Assembly (NCBI GenBank): GCA_015486895.1
Contig: WFQT01000134.1
Location: 1 to 14,291, forward strand
Source: Anaerolineae bacterium
Lineage (GTDB): Bacteria; Chloroflexota; Anaerolineae; JAADDB01
DNA length: 14,291 bases
Direction: 5' to 3'
Made by a program: the position numbers and the translations under genes. This document shows positions 6,019 to 12,308 of the stretch, in pieces (the stretch's first letter is position 1; each line of letters begins with the position of its first letter). A model generated the notes under the pieces. That model did no database searches. It was given only the letters and a program-made list of their open reading frames with translations, and was not told the DNA's origin.

Positions 6019-8136
6019 GAAGAGAAAGAAACACCGCAGCAAGCAACCAGGCACCAGCGACGGCTACTCTGGTTTTTCTTGGTTATTATTTTCCTTTGTT
6101 GGCTTTCCATCTGCTGTGTGGCCGGCGAAGGTGTGTTATTGTGGCATCATGTTTACAGTCGCGAGCCGAGCTACTTGTCTACCAGCAGTTGGCAGTTAGT
6201 TCCGCCTACAGCTACGCCCCGGCTCCAATTGACGCCTCTGGCGACAGTAACGCCACGGCCGCGGCCAACTAGCTTGGCAGAGTCAACGGCTTTGCCAGCG
6301 CCCCATCCGTATCCTTTCTCCTCCGTGGCCGCTGCTGCGCCGGGCCAGGAAACAGTTATCTCTTTAGCGAAAGCAATTGTCCCCACGCGCGACTTGCGTT
6401 CCTTAGGTTGGCGCTATCACCCGGAATGGCGGAAGCAGCTTACTAATAGCATGACGCCAACTCCGCAGGTTTATCGTGTTGGCGACCGAGCCAAGTTTTG
6501 GGTCTTCGACGATGATAAACAAAAACACTTGCAGATTACCGCCTATTTGCGCTACGTCACCCCGCATGTTTACTTTTGGGTGGAAAAAGGGATTGATATC
6601 AAGCAGAGTGACTTGCAACAAGCAGCCGATACTTTTGAGACAAAGATTTATCCTACTGATCACAGTTATTTCGGCAAAGAAGAAATCCCTGGCATTGATG
6701 GTGATGTTCACCTTTTCTTCCTTATTTCCGACAAATTAGGCGACAATATGCTGGGCTATTTCTCCGGCTCTGACTGCTCGCCGCTCCCTGTGAATCCATA
6801 CAGCAATGAGAAAGATATGTTTTTCCTTAACGCCCAGCACTTGTCGCTGACATCTGATCTGTTTCTCGCTACGGCGGCCCATGAGTTCCAGCATATGATC
6901 CAGTGGAACCAGGATCGCAACGAGGACACGTGGCTCAATGAGGGATTTTCCATGTTGGCCGAGCGACTTAATGGCTTTCCTCCCTCTTTTCACATTGCTG
7001 CTTTCCTGGATAAACCAGATACTCAGCTTACTGCCTGGTCCGAGGAGGATTCGGCTCCACATTACGGTGCAGCCGAGCTATTCACTACCTATTTGTACGG
7101 ACACTTGGGGAAAAGCTTTATCAAGTTGCTGGCACGGGAGCCGAAGAATGGCATGGCGGGAATTAACGCTGTCCTAAAAGATATTTACGGACAGAAGATG
7201 AAGTCTGCTGACCTCTTCGCCGATTGGACAGTGGCCAATGTCTTGAACGATGATAACTTGGACGGGGGTTGGTACGGTTATCACGATTCACAGATGCCTA
7301 CTCTGGAAAGAAGTGATTTCGAGGAAATCGATCGGCGTCCGGCCCAGCGTAGGGCTCGGGTACATCAATATGCTGCTGACTACTATTGGGTGAGAAACTT
7401 TGCTCATTTGCGTATAAGTTTCCGGGGAGAAAAGAGTGTTCCTCTTGGCCCCCTGGGCGTTCATAGTGGCAAGTATGCCTACTGGCTCAATGCTGCGGAT
7501 GACAGCGACGTATCCCTGACCCGGACATTGGACTTGAGCACTGTTTCCAAAGCTACATTGCGTTTTTGGAGCTGGTACGATATTGAGAACAAATGGGATT
7601 TTCTCTATGTGGTTGTTTCCGAAGATGGCGGTAAGACGTGGAAGATGTTGAGCAACGCCGACACGATTCAGGCGAACCCCTACGGCAACAATTTAGGGAG
7701 TGGTCTGACGGGTCTAAGTGGCCGCGGTGATCACCCTACCTGGGTACAGGAACGGTTTGACCTTTCTCCCTGGTCAGGTAAGAAGATCCAGTTGCGCTTC
7801 GAGTACGTTACTGACGATGCTGTAGTCAATTCTGGTTTTTTCGTGGACGATGTAACTGTGCCGGAGATTGGCTTTAGCGACGGCTTTGAATCGGGGAGCA
7901 ATGCCTGGCAGGCTGCCGGCGCTGTGCGTACTGACTTGTTGGTGCCGGAGCGTTACGCAGTTCAGGTGATCCAGAATGACGACCTGGGCACCAAGGTATT
8001 ACCGCTGCGACTAGATGCTGAACAGAAAGGAAGTATGACACTGGTGGCTAACGGTCGCGGGGAAGCAATTATCGTGGTGAGCGCTTTGGCACCGGCGACG
8101 CGAGAAATGGCGCCGTACTTCTTGGAGCTGCACTAA
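6016..8136 (+). CDS. Membrane-anchored metallopeptidase, M30-like catalytic domain with immune-inhibitor-A-like C-terminal domain
   Basis: The 706-residue protein has a basic N-terminus, one hydrophobic segment (about 17-43), then a Pro/Thr-rich linker (about 55-95), so the catalytic part is probably outside the cell. The zinc motif AAHEFQHMIQW is at 287-297 (His289, Glu290, His293) and the third ligand Glu309 in TWLNEGFSMLAE. The spacing and wording resemble peptidase family M30 (hyicolysin-like) gluzincins. About residues 484-615 (SGKYAYWLNAADDSDVSLTR, EDGGKTWK, WVQERFDLSPWSGKKIQLRF, FVDDVTVPEIGF) resemble the MAM-like sandwich of immune inhibitor A (M6) peptidases. The tail ends in VVSALAPATREMAPYF, typical of these proteins. 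The segment 110-280 may include a propeptide. The substrate is unknown. The family name is from motif recall; HExxH plus downstream Glu is directly seen. Confidence 0.85.
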   Translation: MEEKETPQQATRHQRRLLWFFLVIIFLCWLSICCVAGEGVLLWHHVYSREPSYLSTSSWQLVPPTATPRLQLTPLATVTPRPRPTSLAESTALPAPHPYPFSSVAAAAPGQETVISLAKAIVPTRDLRSLGWRYHPEWRKQLTNSMTPTPQVYRVGDRAKFWVFDDDKQKHLQITAYLRYVTPHVYFWVEKGIDIKQSDLQQAADTFETKIYPTDHSYFGKEEIPGIDGDVHLFFLISDKLGDNMLGYFSGSDCSPLPVNPYSNEKDMFFLNAQHLSLTSDLFLATAAHEFQHMIQWNQDRNEDTWLNEGFSMLAERLNGFPPSFHIAAFLDKPDTQLTAWSEEDSAPHYGAAELFTTYLYGHLGKSFIKLLAREPKNGMAGINAVLKDIYGQKMKSADLFADWTVANVLNDDNLDGGWYGYHDSQMPTLERSDFEEIDRRPAQRRARVHQYAADYYWVRNFAHLRISFRGEKSVPLGPLGVHSGKYAYWLNAADDSDVSLTRTLDLSTVSKATLRFWSWYDIENKWDFLYVVVSEDGGKTWKMLSNADTIQANPYGNNLGSGLTGLSGRGDHPTWVQERFDLSPWSGKKIQLRFEYVTDDAVVNSGFFVDDVTVPEIGFSDGFESGSNAWQAAGAVRTDLLVPERYAVQVIQNDDLGTKVLPLRLDAEQKGSMTLVANGRGEAIIVVSALAPATREMAPYFLELH

Positions 8137-8401
8137 TGAGGAGGGACGTGTAATCAGAAAGGGACCCGCAACTGAAGTTGCGGCCTACATAAAAGCTGGA
8201 CCGGCCGGCACTGGGTCGCTGGCTGTTGCCACAATATTTTTTCTATGTATAGTAATTGTAAGGGCTTACGGCCTGGTCAATATAGCTCGGGGAATTGAGA
8301 TGATGTGTGAGGTTCACGATCTGTTTGACACTCGGGGGATACGAAAAACTGATTATTTTCCTGGTGTCTGGCGGAAATCTATTTTGCAGTTCAATTTTGT
8401 A
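8137..8401. other. Gene-free stretch after the peptidase gene
   Basis: No gene is supported. It contains the hairpin repeat at 8166-8183 and a CCGGCCGG palindrome at 8201-8208. An AT-rich patch follows at 8230-8260. Long open frames here on the minus strand run through repeat copy C and have no convincing coding character. Confidence 0.5.
8166..8183. repeat. Short hairpin repeat (CCGCAACTGAAGTTGCGG)
   Basis: The 18 bases are a perfect inverted repeat, giving a 7-bp stem with a TGAA loop in RNA. It lies about 30 bases after the peptidase stop. Similar CCGCAACT/AGTTGCGG hairpins are, from general knowledge, scattered between genes in Chloroflexota and other bacteria. There is no T-run, so if it ends transcription it is not a standard intrinsic terminator. 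Confidence 0.6.
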
Positions 8402-8639
8402 GTACCTTACCAGTGGGAATTTTGTATGTTGGACCAGAAAACAAAAATTGAACGGAGCGCCGCAGAGGTCATTAAGACACAAATGAAAAAATAAGTAGCC
8501 AAACGAACTGGGGCGACTGGACCAAGATGGGATTGGAGCGGTACGATCATACAGAGAGAGAAATAAGAGACTTTGAGACTTTGCTTCTTCACACCTTTGC
8601 GTTTGGCTTTTTGATTCTGGCTTGGCCAGGTTAGGAGAG
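8402..8639 (+). repeat. Long interspersed repeat, copy C (full form with core)
   Basis: Third copy, same orientation as A and B. The ends match (CCTTACCAGTG at the left; GATTCTGGCTTGGCCAGG then TTAGGAGAG at the right). The arms have drifted from copy A, for example GACACAAATG in place of GGCGCAAAG. The core 8510-8544 is identical to 819-853 over 35 bases, and the near-identity continues to about 8575. The core region (about 8496-8560) is flanked by AAATAAG at 8489-8495 and 8561-8567. Confidence 0.75.
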
Positions 8640-8659
8640 ATATACGTGAGGACTGAACT

Positions 8660-8711
8660 GTGCGTGTTTCCCCAAGGAAACAGGCGCACCCGCATCGGAT
8701 GCGCCTGTTCC
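8660..8711. repeat. Cluster of mutually exclusive hairpins
   Basis: Three stems share bases. The first pairs GTGCGTGTTTCC (8660-8671) with GGAAACA and CGCAC (8676-8689) around a CCAA loop with a GG bulge. The second pairs AACAGGCGCA (8679-8688) exactly with TGCGCCTGTT (8700-8709). The third pairs CGCAT with ATGCG (8691-8695, 8699-8703). The first and second cannot form together. No T-run follows directly on either strand. Confidence 0.5.
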
Positions 8712-8727
8712 GGAAGGAAAGGTAGAG

Positions 8728-8767
8728 AAAAAATCATCGTGTGCGGGCAGGGCAGTGCTCGTACACG
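8728..8767 (-). terminator. Terminator-like hairpin for the small minus-strand gene
   Basis: On the minus strand CGTGT (8767-8763) pairs with ACACG (8742-8738). Partial pairing continues inward, with 8 of 10 positions matched. Six T residues follow after ATGA, seen as A-run 8728-8733 on the plus strand. It lies about 40 bases past the stop of the 76-residue gene. The stem is imperfect, so confidence is moderate. Confidence 0.45.
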
Positions 8768-8771
8768 TTGA

Positions 8772-8805
8772 CTCACCAGGAATAGATTGGGCGTCGCCTG
8801 GCGAG
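8772..8805 (-). other. Hairpin directly after the stop of the small minus-strand gene
   Basis: CTCGCCAGG (8805-8797 on the minus strand) pairs with CCTGGTGAG (8780-8772) with one G-U wobble and a 16-base loop. It begins the base after the TAA stop. It may protect the 3' end or act together with the hairpin at 8728-8767. Confidence 0.45.
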
Positions 8806-9036
8806 TTATCCGTCGAAGCCGCCTAAGTAGGCGGGACAGAGGAACTTGGCGACGTTAACATTGTCAAAGATCAAGAATGGGCAACGCCCGAATCGTTTAC
8901 GTGCAGGGCAATTATGGCAGGTAACGCTGAACTGCTCTTCAGTATTTAAAGAATGATAGGAGAGGAAGGGACTGTGCCTTTCTATGCCGAGAGAAATATG
9001 GGTTCCCTGTGATAGGTCGGACGTGAATACAGACAT
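8806..9036 (-). CDS. Small protein with four cysteines, function unknown
   Basis: This 76-residue protein is not recognised. Its start is unusually well supported: AAGGAGG (complement of 9044-9050) sits 7 nt before the ATG at 9036, and a near-consensus promoter lies 55-80 bases upstream. The stop (8808-8806) is followed by two hairpins. No membrane segment or signal peptide is seen. The C-terminal half holds Cys40, Cys43, Cys52 and Cys67 in a CHNC-x8-C-x14-C layout, which could bind a metal or an Fe-S cluster. Four His residues (13, 21, 28, 41) add to this. The end FLCPAYLGGFDG is neutral to acidic. It is divergent from the SorC-type regulator and may share its control region. A modified-peptide precursor is another possibility, but no modifying enzyme is in the window. 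Confidence 0.65.
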   Translation of the reverse strand: MSVFTSDLSQGTHISLGIERHSPFLSYHSLNTEEQFSVTCHNCPARKRFGRCPFLIFDNVNVAKFLCPAYLGGFDG

Positions 9037-9070
9037 GGGCGAGCCTCCTTATTCTACTGTTTGCTTGCCT

Positions 9071-9098
9071 TTGCGAGCAATTGCTTCTATTGTATCAT
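9071..9098 (+). promoter_or_regulatory. Possible promoter of the SorC-type regulator gene
   Basis: TTGCGA (9071-9076) and TATCAT (9093-9098) are 16 nt apart with TG just before the -10. It is weaker than the opposite promoter and their -10 boxes overlap, so polymerase could occupy only one at a time. It would start transcription near 9105. Confidence 0.35.
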
Positions 9099-9116
9099 AG
9101 GTGCAACTTTTGTCAA
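9089..9116 (-). promoter_or_regulatory. Near-consensus sigma-70 type promoter for the small gene
   Basis: On the minus strand TTGACA (9116-9111) and TACAAT (9094-9089) are separated by 16 nt, and TG precedes the -10 box as an extended -10. Transcription would start near 9082, leaving a leader of about 45 nt to the ATG at 9036. The leader contains TTGCT and AGCAA, which could pair. Confidence 0.75.
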
Positions 9117-9140
9117 GATGTGTGTCATTTGTTTGGGGGT

Positions 9141-9163
9141 GGAACATCGTTCCAGTTTGGAAC
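9141..9163. promoter_or_regulatory. Operator candidate of three alternating GGAAC half-sites
   Basis: GGAAC (9141-9145), GTTCC (9149-9153) and GGAAC (9159-9163) make two overlapping inverted repeats with 3-base and 5-base spacers. The site lies 28 bases before the regulator's ATG and upstream of the -35 box of the divergent small gene. This suits autoregulation by the SorC-type protein, possibly with control of both genes. The link between protein and site is inference. Confidence 0.5.
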
Positions 9164-9190
9164 TAGTGCATCTAAATATCAGGAGCTTCT

Positions 9191-10186
9191 ATGCAAAGAA
9201 ATGAACGGTCATTGCTATTTGAGGTGGCAAGGTTGCATTATGAAGAGGACCTGACTCAAGCGCGGGTTGCAGAAAGGTTGGGCTTAACCCGTGTGAAAGT
9301 CAATCGTTTGCTCCAGGAGGCGCGACAGGAGGGTATCGTCCAGTTTTTGGTGGTGCCCCGTATGGAGGATGCTTATCTGCGCCGGCTGGAAGCGGATCTG
9401 GTTGCCCGCTACGAGTTGCTGGATTCAGTTCTTGTTCCCGGCCGGGAGGAAATCCTTGATGACTCCCTACCCCGTAACGCCCAGCAGGCGTTGGTAGAGC
9501 GGATGGCACAGCGGGCTGCATTCTACTTAGACCGCATCTTAGATAACAACGATGTCATGTGCATTAACTGGGGACGGGTGATGCGCAGTGTGGTCGACCA
9601 CTTGCGTCCCAGCCGCATGTTGCGCGGGCTGCAAGTATTGCCGTTTTTAGGGATGCTTAGCTCACACTCTGATGCCTTTGAGGCGAATTTATTAGCCCGC
9701 GAAGTCGCACAGGCATACGGTGGTGATTATGATTGGCTGATCTCCCCGGCCATCGTGCGGGACTTGCGCCAAAGAGAGGTAGTACAGCAACTACCGCTGG
9801 TCCAGGAGGTGTTAGGTGCCTTGCAAACAGCTACTGTTGCCATAACAGCTATCGCGCCGGCGGATCCGAAATCTTCCACTATCGTGCGGCGTGGCCTTTT
9901 GGCGGAAGAAGAAGTTACCGAGGTTATCCACATGGGGGCCATTGGGGAGATATGCTCCTGGTGGTTCGATCAGGATGGTGAAGAAGTCCAAGAGACCAGT
10001 TATTATCCAATCGGTCTGGGACTTTCTGGTTTGCAGCGCATGGTGAAGCGGAGAAAGCGGGTTATTGGTGTAGTCGGCGCTGATCGGCATCGTTTCGATG
10101 CCATTTACGCTGCCCTGCGAGGCCGGTTGATCAATGTCTTGGTTACTGATCACATTACAGCTCAATATCTGCTTTCCCGACGGTAG
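9191..10186 (+). CDS. SorC/DeoR-type transcriptional regulator with sugar-phosphate-binding domain
   Basis: The 331-residue protein has an N-terminal helix-turn-helix at about residues 18-42 (DLTQARVAERLGLTRVKVNR). A SorC-type effector domain covers about 55-331. The WGR of the effector pocket is at 127-129 (INWGRVMRSVV), and the C-terminal signature GLINVLVTD-like reads RLINVLVTDHITAQYLLSRR. Family members bind phosphorylated sugars and act as tetrameric repressors or activators, for example CggR, SorC and the DeoR of Bacillus subtilis. Start ATG 9191 has AGGAG at 9181-9185. The operator candidate at 9141-9163 suggests autoregulation. No sugar catabolic operon is next to it, so the effector is open. 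Psu and PNP salvage genes nearby make a (deoxy)ribose phosphate conceivable, but that is inference. Confidence 0.9.
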   Translation: MQRNERSLLFEVARLHYEEDLTQARVAERLGLTRVKVNRLLQEARQEGIVQFLVVPRMEDAYLRRLEADLVARYELLDSVLVPGREEILDDSLPRNAQQALVERMAQRAAFYLDRILDNNDVMCINWGRVMRSVVDHLRPSRMLRGLQVLPFLGMLSSHSDAFEANLLAREVAQAYGGDYDWLISPAIVRDLRQREVVQQLPLVQEVLGALQTATVAITAIAPADPKSSTIVRRGLLAEEEVTEVIHMGAIGEICSWWFDQDGEEVQETSYYPIGLGLSGLQRMVKRRKRVIGVVGADRHRFDAIYAALRGRLINVLVTDHITAQYLLSRR

Positions 10187-10225
10187 AAGCAGGCGCTGAG
10201 CAGCACAAGAGGCAAGAGTAGATAA

Positions 10226-11338
10226 ATGGCAAAGAAGATACTTGTTGTTGACGATGACCCCCAGTTGTGTAAATTATTGGAAATTACCCTTGGCAAGCAT
10301 GGTTATCGTGTCTTGACCGCTCAAGATGGGGTTTCGGCCATCAAAGCGGTGGAGGACTTCCACCCAGATTTGCTATTAGTCGATGTCATGATGCCAGGCA
10401 TGGATGGCTTCGAGGCGGTACGACGCATTCGCAAGACCCTTTATGGCGCCCAGCCGCCGATCATTATGCTATCCGCTCTGGGCGAGGTGGGGGACAAAGT
10501 AAAAGGACTGCACGCCGGCGCGAATGATTACATTACCAAGCCGGTGAACCGGGATGAACTTTTGGCCCGCATCGAAGCTCATTTGCGCAGCAGCTACGCG
10601 TTGCGGGCAAAAGTGATTCTCGTGTTGGGAGGGCGCTTTGGCATTGGAACGACCTCCGTGACCGTCAACCTGGCGGTGTCCTTGTTACAACAAGCTAAGG
10701 CCAAAGTGGGGCTCTTGGATTGGCGTTTGCCCATGGGAGATGTGGGAACCTTCTTGAATTTGCCGGAAATGCAAACTTTGGATGCCTTAATTCCTTATTT
10801 GGATCACATTGATGATGAACTCGTGAGCTCGTTGATTAGCGAGCATGCCAGCGGTGTCCGTGTCTTGTTAGGGTCTAATCAGCCGGCCAACGCTGGTCTG
10901 TTGGGGTTGGAGGTATTCTCACAGGTGGTGGATTTGTGGGGCAATGACCTGGATTATCTTGTGGTGGACGGTGGCAGTTTTTACCAATGGGCAGAACCGC
11001 CGACACCCAGTAAAGATGAAGGCTTGGTCCTTCTGGTCACCACGCCGGAATTGACCACCATTCGACGCACCTACAAAGCATTAGCCTGGTTTGAGCAGCA
11101 GCCGGAAGCTATAGAGTTACTCTTAATTCTGAACCGGGATGGTATGCCGGGGGGGGTGGTTACGCGCCAATTGAAGGCTCAGCTAAATCACGACATTTTG
11201 GCTGAGCTACCAGAGGATGTGGGCAGAGCGACACTACACTTGAACAAAGGGGAACCGGTCATAATTGCCGACGCTAATTCTGCTTTGGCAAGAAGTCTGT
11301 CTAAGATGACTAAAAAAGTTATTGAGCACCTGGGCTAA
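10226..11338 (+). CDS. Response-regulator receiver fused to a CpaE/TadZ-like P-loop ATPase domain
   Basis: The 370-residue protein joins two domains. The receiver (about 1-122) keeps the full phosphorylation set: Asp9-Asp10, phospho-acceptor Asp53 (LLVDVMMPG), Ser83 (MLSALGE) and Lys105 (ITKPVNRDE). The second domain (about 128-370) is MinD/CpaE-like: GGRFGIGTTSVTVNLA at 135-150, VGLLDWRLPMGDVGTFLNL at 161-179, and Walker B DYLVVDGG. The P-loop lacks the usual MinD lysines (KGGxGKT reads RFGIGTT), as in many CpaE proteins, so ATP hydrolysis is uncertain. CpaE/TadZ proteins place Tad pilus machinery at cell sites, but no tad or cpa genes are in the window. It lies 39 bp after the SorC gene with a weak ribosome binding site and 15 bp before the aminotransferase gene. 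Confidence 0.9.
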   Translation: MAKKILVVDDDPQLCKLLEITLGKHGYRVLTAQDGVSAIKAVEDFHPDLLLVDVMMPGMDGFEAVRRIRKTLYGAQPPIIMLSALGEVGDKVKGLHAGANDYITKPVNRDELLARIEAHLRSSYALRAKVILVLGGRFGIGTTSVTVNLAVSLLQQAKAKVGLLDWRLPMGDVGTFLNLPEMQTLDALIPYLDHIDDELVSSLISEHASGVRVLLGSNQPANAGLLGLEVFSQVVDLWGNDLDYLVVDGGSFYQWAEPPTPSKDEGLVLLVTTPELTTIRRTYKALAWFEQQPEAIELLLILNRDGMPGGVVTRQLKAQLNHDILAELPEDVGRATLHLNKGEPVIIADANSALARSLSKMTKKVIEHLG

Positions 11339-11353
11339 AAGGACTGGGGAACA

Positions 11354-12202
11354 ATGATTGCGCTAGATGTTGTAAGCCGGAATGGTACCTTGCTGCCGTT
11401 AAGTGAGGCAAGATTACCCCTATTTTCGCCGGCCGTTTTACATGCCTTTGGCGTTTACGAGTCTGTGCAGGTTATTGACGGCACCCCTTTTCATTTAGAA
11501 GCACACTTGCATCGTTTAGAACGCTCCGCGGGGACGATCGGGTTGCCGCTGCCGGCCTCGTTGGCGACTATTAAAGGGTGGGCAGTCGATTTGCTACGCT
11601 TCCGGCCCCATGGTGCTGGGTTGCTGCGCATTGTCGTTACCAGCGCTTCCGATGTGCATGCCGGCAGTTGCTGGTTGCGATTAGGCAAATCCATGCAATT
11701 TCCGCCTCGTTACTGGACGTTGGGCGCCGACGCCGTTACTTTTCCGGGGATGCGGCCCTTGCCACAAGCTAAAACCCTGAATACTTTGACTAATTACCTG
11801 GCTCAACGAGCTGCCCATGAAGCCGGTTGTCATGAAGGTTTGCTGGTCTACGATGGCAAAGTGTGGGAGGGAAGTAGCAGCAATTTGTTTGTGGTTCTAG
11901 ATGGTGTATTGCTTACGCCGCCGGCGACTGAAGTGCTAAGTGGCGAGACCCGGGAGTGCGTTTTGCGCTTGGCAGGGGAGATGGGCTTACCTTTGCAGGA
12001 GGCACCTTTGCTGCTCGCCGATCTACCTCGTTGGAAGGAGGCTTTTCTGACCAGCACTAGCCGCCACGTGATGCCGCTGACGGTAGTGGATCATAAGCCG
12101 GTGGGGAACGGCCAGGTGGGGCCTCTTACTCGGCGATTACACGCAGCTTTTGAGGCGTATTTTCAACATGAGATGGACCGGGAGCGCTCGGCCTTGGCTT
12201 GA
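11354..12202 (+). CDS. Class IV PLP-dependent aminotransferase (branched-chain aminotransferase / aminodeoxychorismate lyase family)
   Basis: The 282-residue enzyme belongs to the fold-type IV PLP family, which includes branched-chain aminotransferase, D-amino acid transaminase and 4-amino-4-deoxychorismate lyase. Seen signatures are GVYESVQVIDG (33-43), HLHRLERSA (51-59), the PLP lysine Lys140 in PLPQAKTLNTLTNYLAQ, and Glu172 in VWEGSSSNLFVV, followed by LSGETRECVLRLA. Near the end, FLTSTSRHVMPLTVVD is also typical. The subfamily cannot be fixed from sequence alone. Start ATG 11354 follows AAGGACTGGGG, with AAGGA at 11339-11343. The gap to the upstream gene is 15 bp, so it is likely translated from the same transcript. 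No other amino acid or folate genes are next to it. Confidence 0.9.
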   Translation: MIALDVVSRNGTLLPLSEARLPLFSPAVLHAFGVYESVQVIDGTPFHLEAHLHRLERSAGTIGLPLPASLATIKGWAVDLLRFRPHGAGLLRIVVTSASDVHAGSCWLRLGKSMQFPPRYWTLGADAVTFPGMRPLPQAKTLNTLTNYLAQRAAHEAGCHEGLLVYDGKVWEGSSSNLFVVLDGVLLTPPATEVLSGETRECVLRLAGEMGLPLQEAPLLLADLPRWKEAFLTSTSRHVMPLTVVDHKPVGNGQVGPLTRRLHAAFEAYFQHEMDRERSALA

Positions 12203-12308
12203 AGCTGGCTGGGTGTAATTCCGGTTGGCGTGAGTACGCCGCCAATTTATCGTGAATCCCCCCAAGTTAACTTCCTGCCGGGAAATGGTGGGAAATAGAG
12301 AGGAAGTC
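12203..12308. other. Gap between aminotransferase and peptidase genes
   Basis: GGCGT and ACGCC (about 12229-12242) form a 5-bp stem with GCCAA/TTGGC symmetry beside it. AAGTTAACTT at 12264-12273 is a perfect 10-base palindrome. AGAGAGGAAG at 12297-12306 is the ribosome binding site that favours ATG 12309 over the upstream in-frame GTG 12252. No clear promoter is seen. Confidence 0.4.

Larger units (their letters stand above)
8646..8771 (+). other. 41-codon ORF after repeat copy C
   Basis: GTG 8646 lies just after the TTAGGAGAG end of repeat copy C (AGGAG at 8633-8637), and the frame runs to TGA 8769-8771. The peptide is basic with four cysteines (Cys6, Cys19, Cys21, Cys33). The DNA is dominated by nested inverted repeats and overlaps the terminator-like hairpin of the minus-strand gene, so coding is doubtful. 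Confidence 0.15.

Noticed and set aside
723..8639. CRISPR array from the repeated CGCAAAG-type units
   Set aside because: The units are degenerate, unevenly spaced and arranged as inverted arms, and the copies are kilobases apart with no cas genes.
8679..8709. Intrinsic terminator based on the 10-bp perfect stem
   Set aside because: No T-run follows on either strand; the A-run further right serves the different hairpin at 8738-8767.
8243..8776. 177-residue minus-strand open frame
   Set aside because: It runs through repeat copy C and the hairpin cluster, lacks a ribosome binding site, and its composition (many Ser, Pro, Tyr, Cys without pattern) looks non-coding.
12252..12308. Upstream GTG start for the S9 peptidase
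   Set aside because: The extra 19 residues have no family character, and ATG 12309 has AGAGAGGAAG directly upstream.
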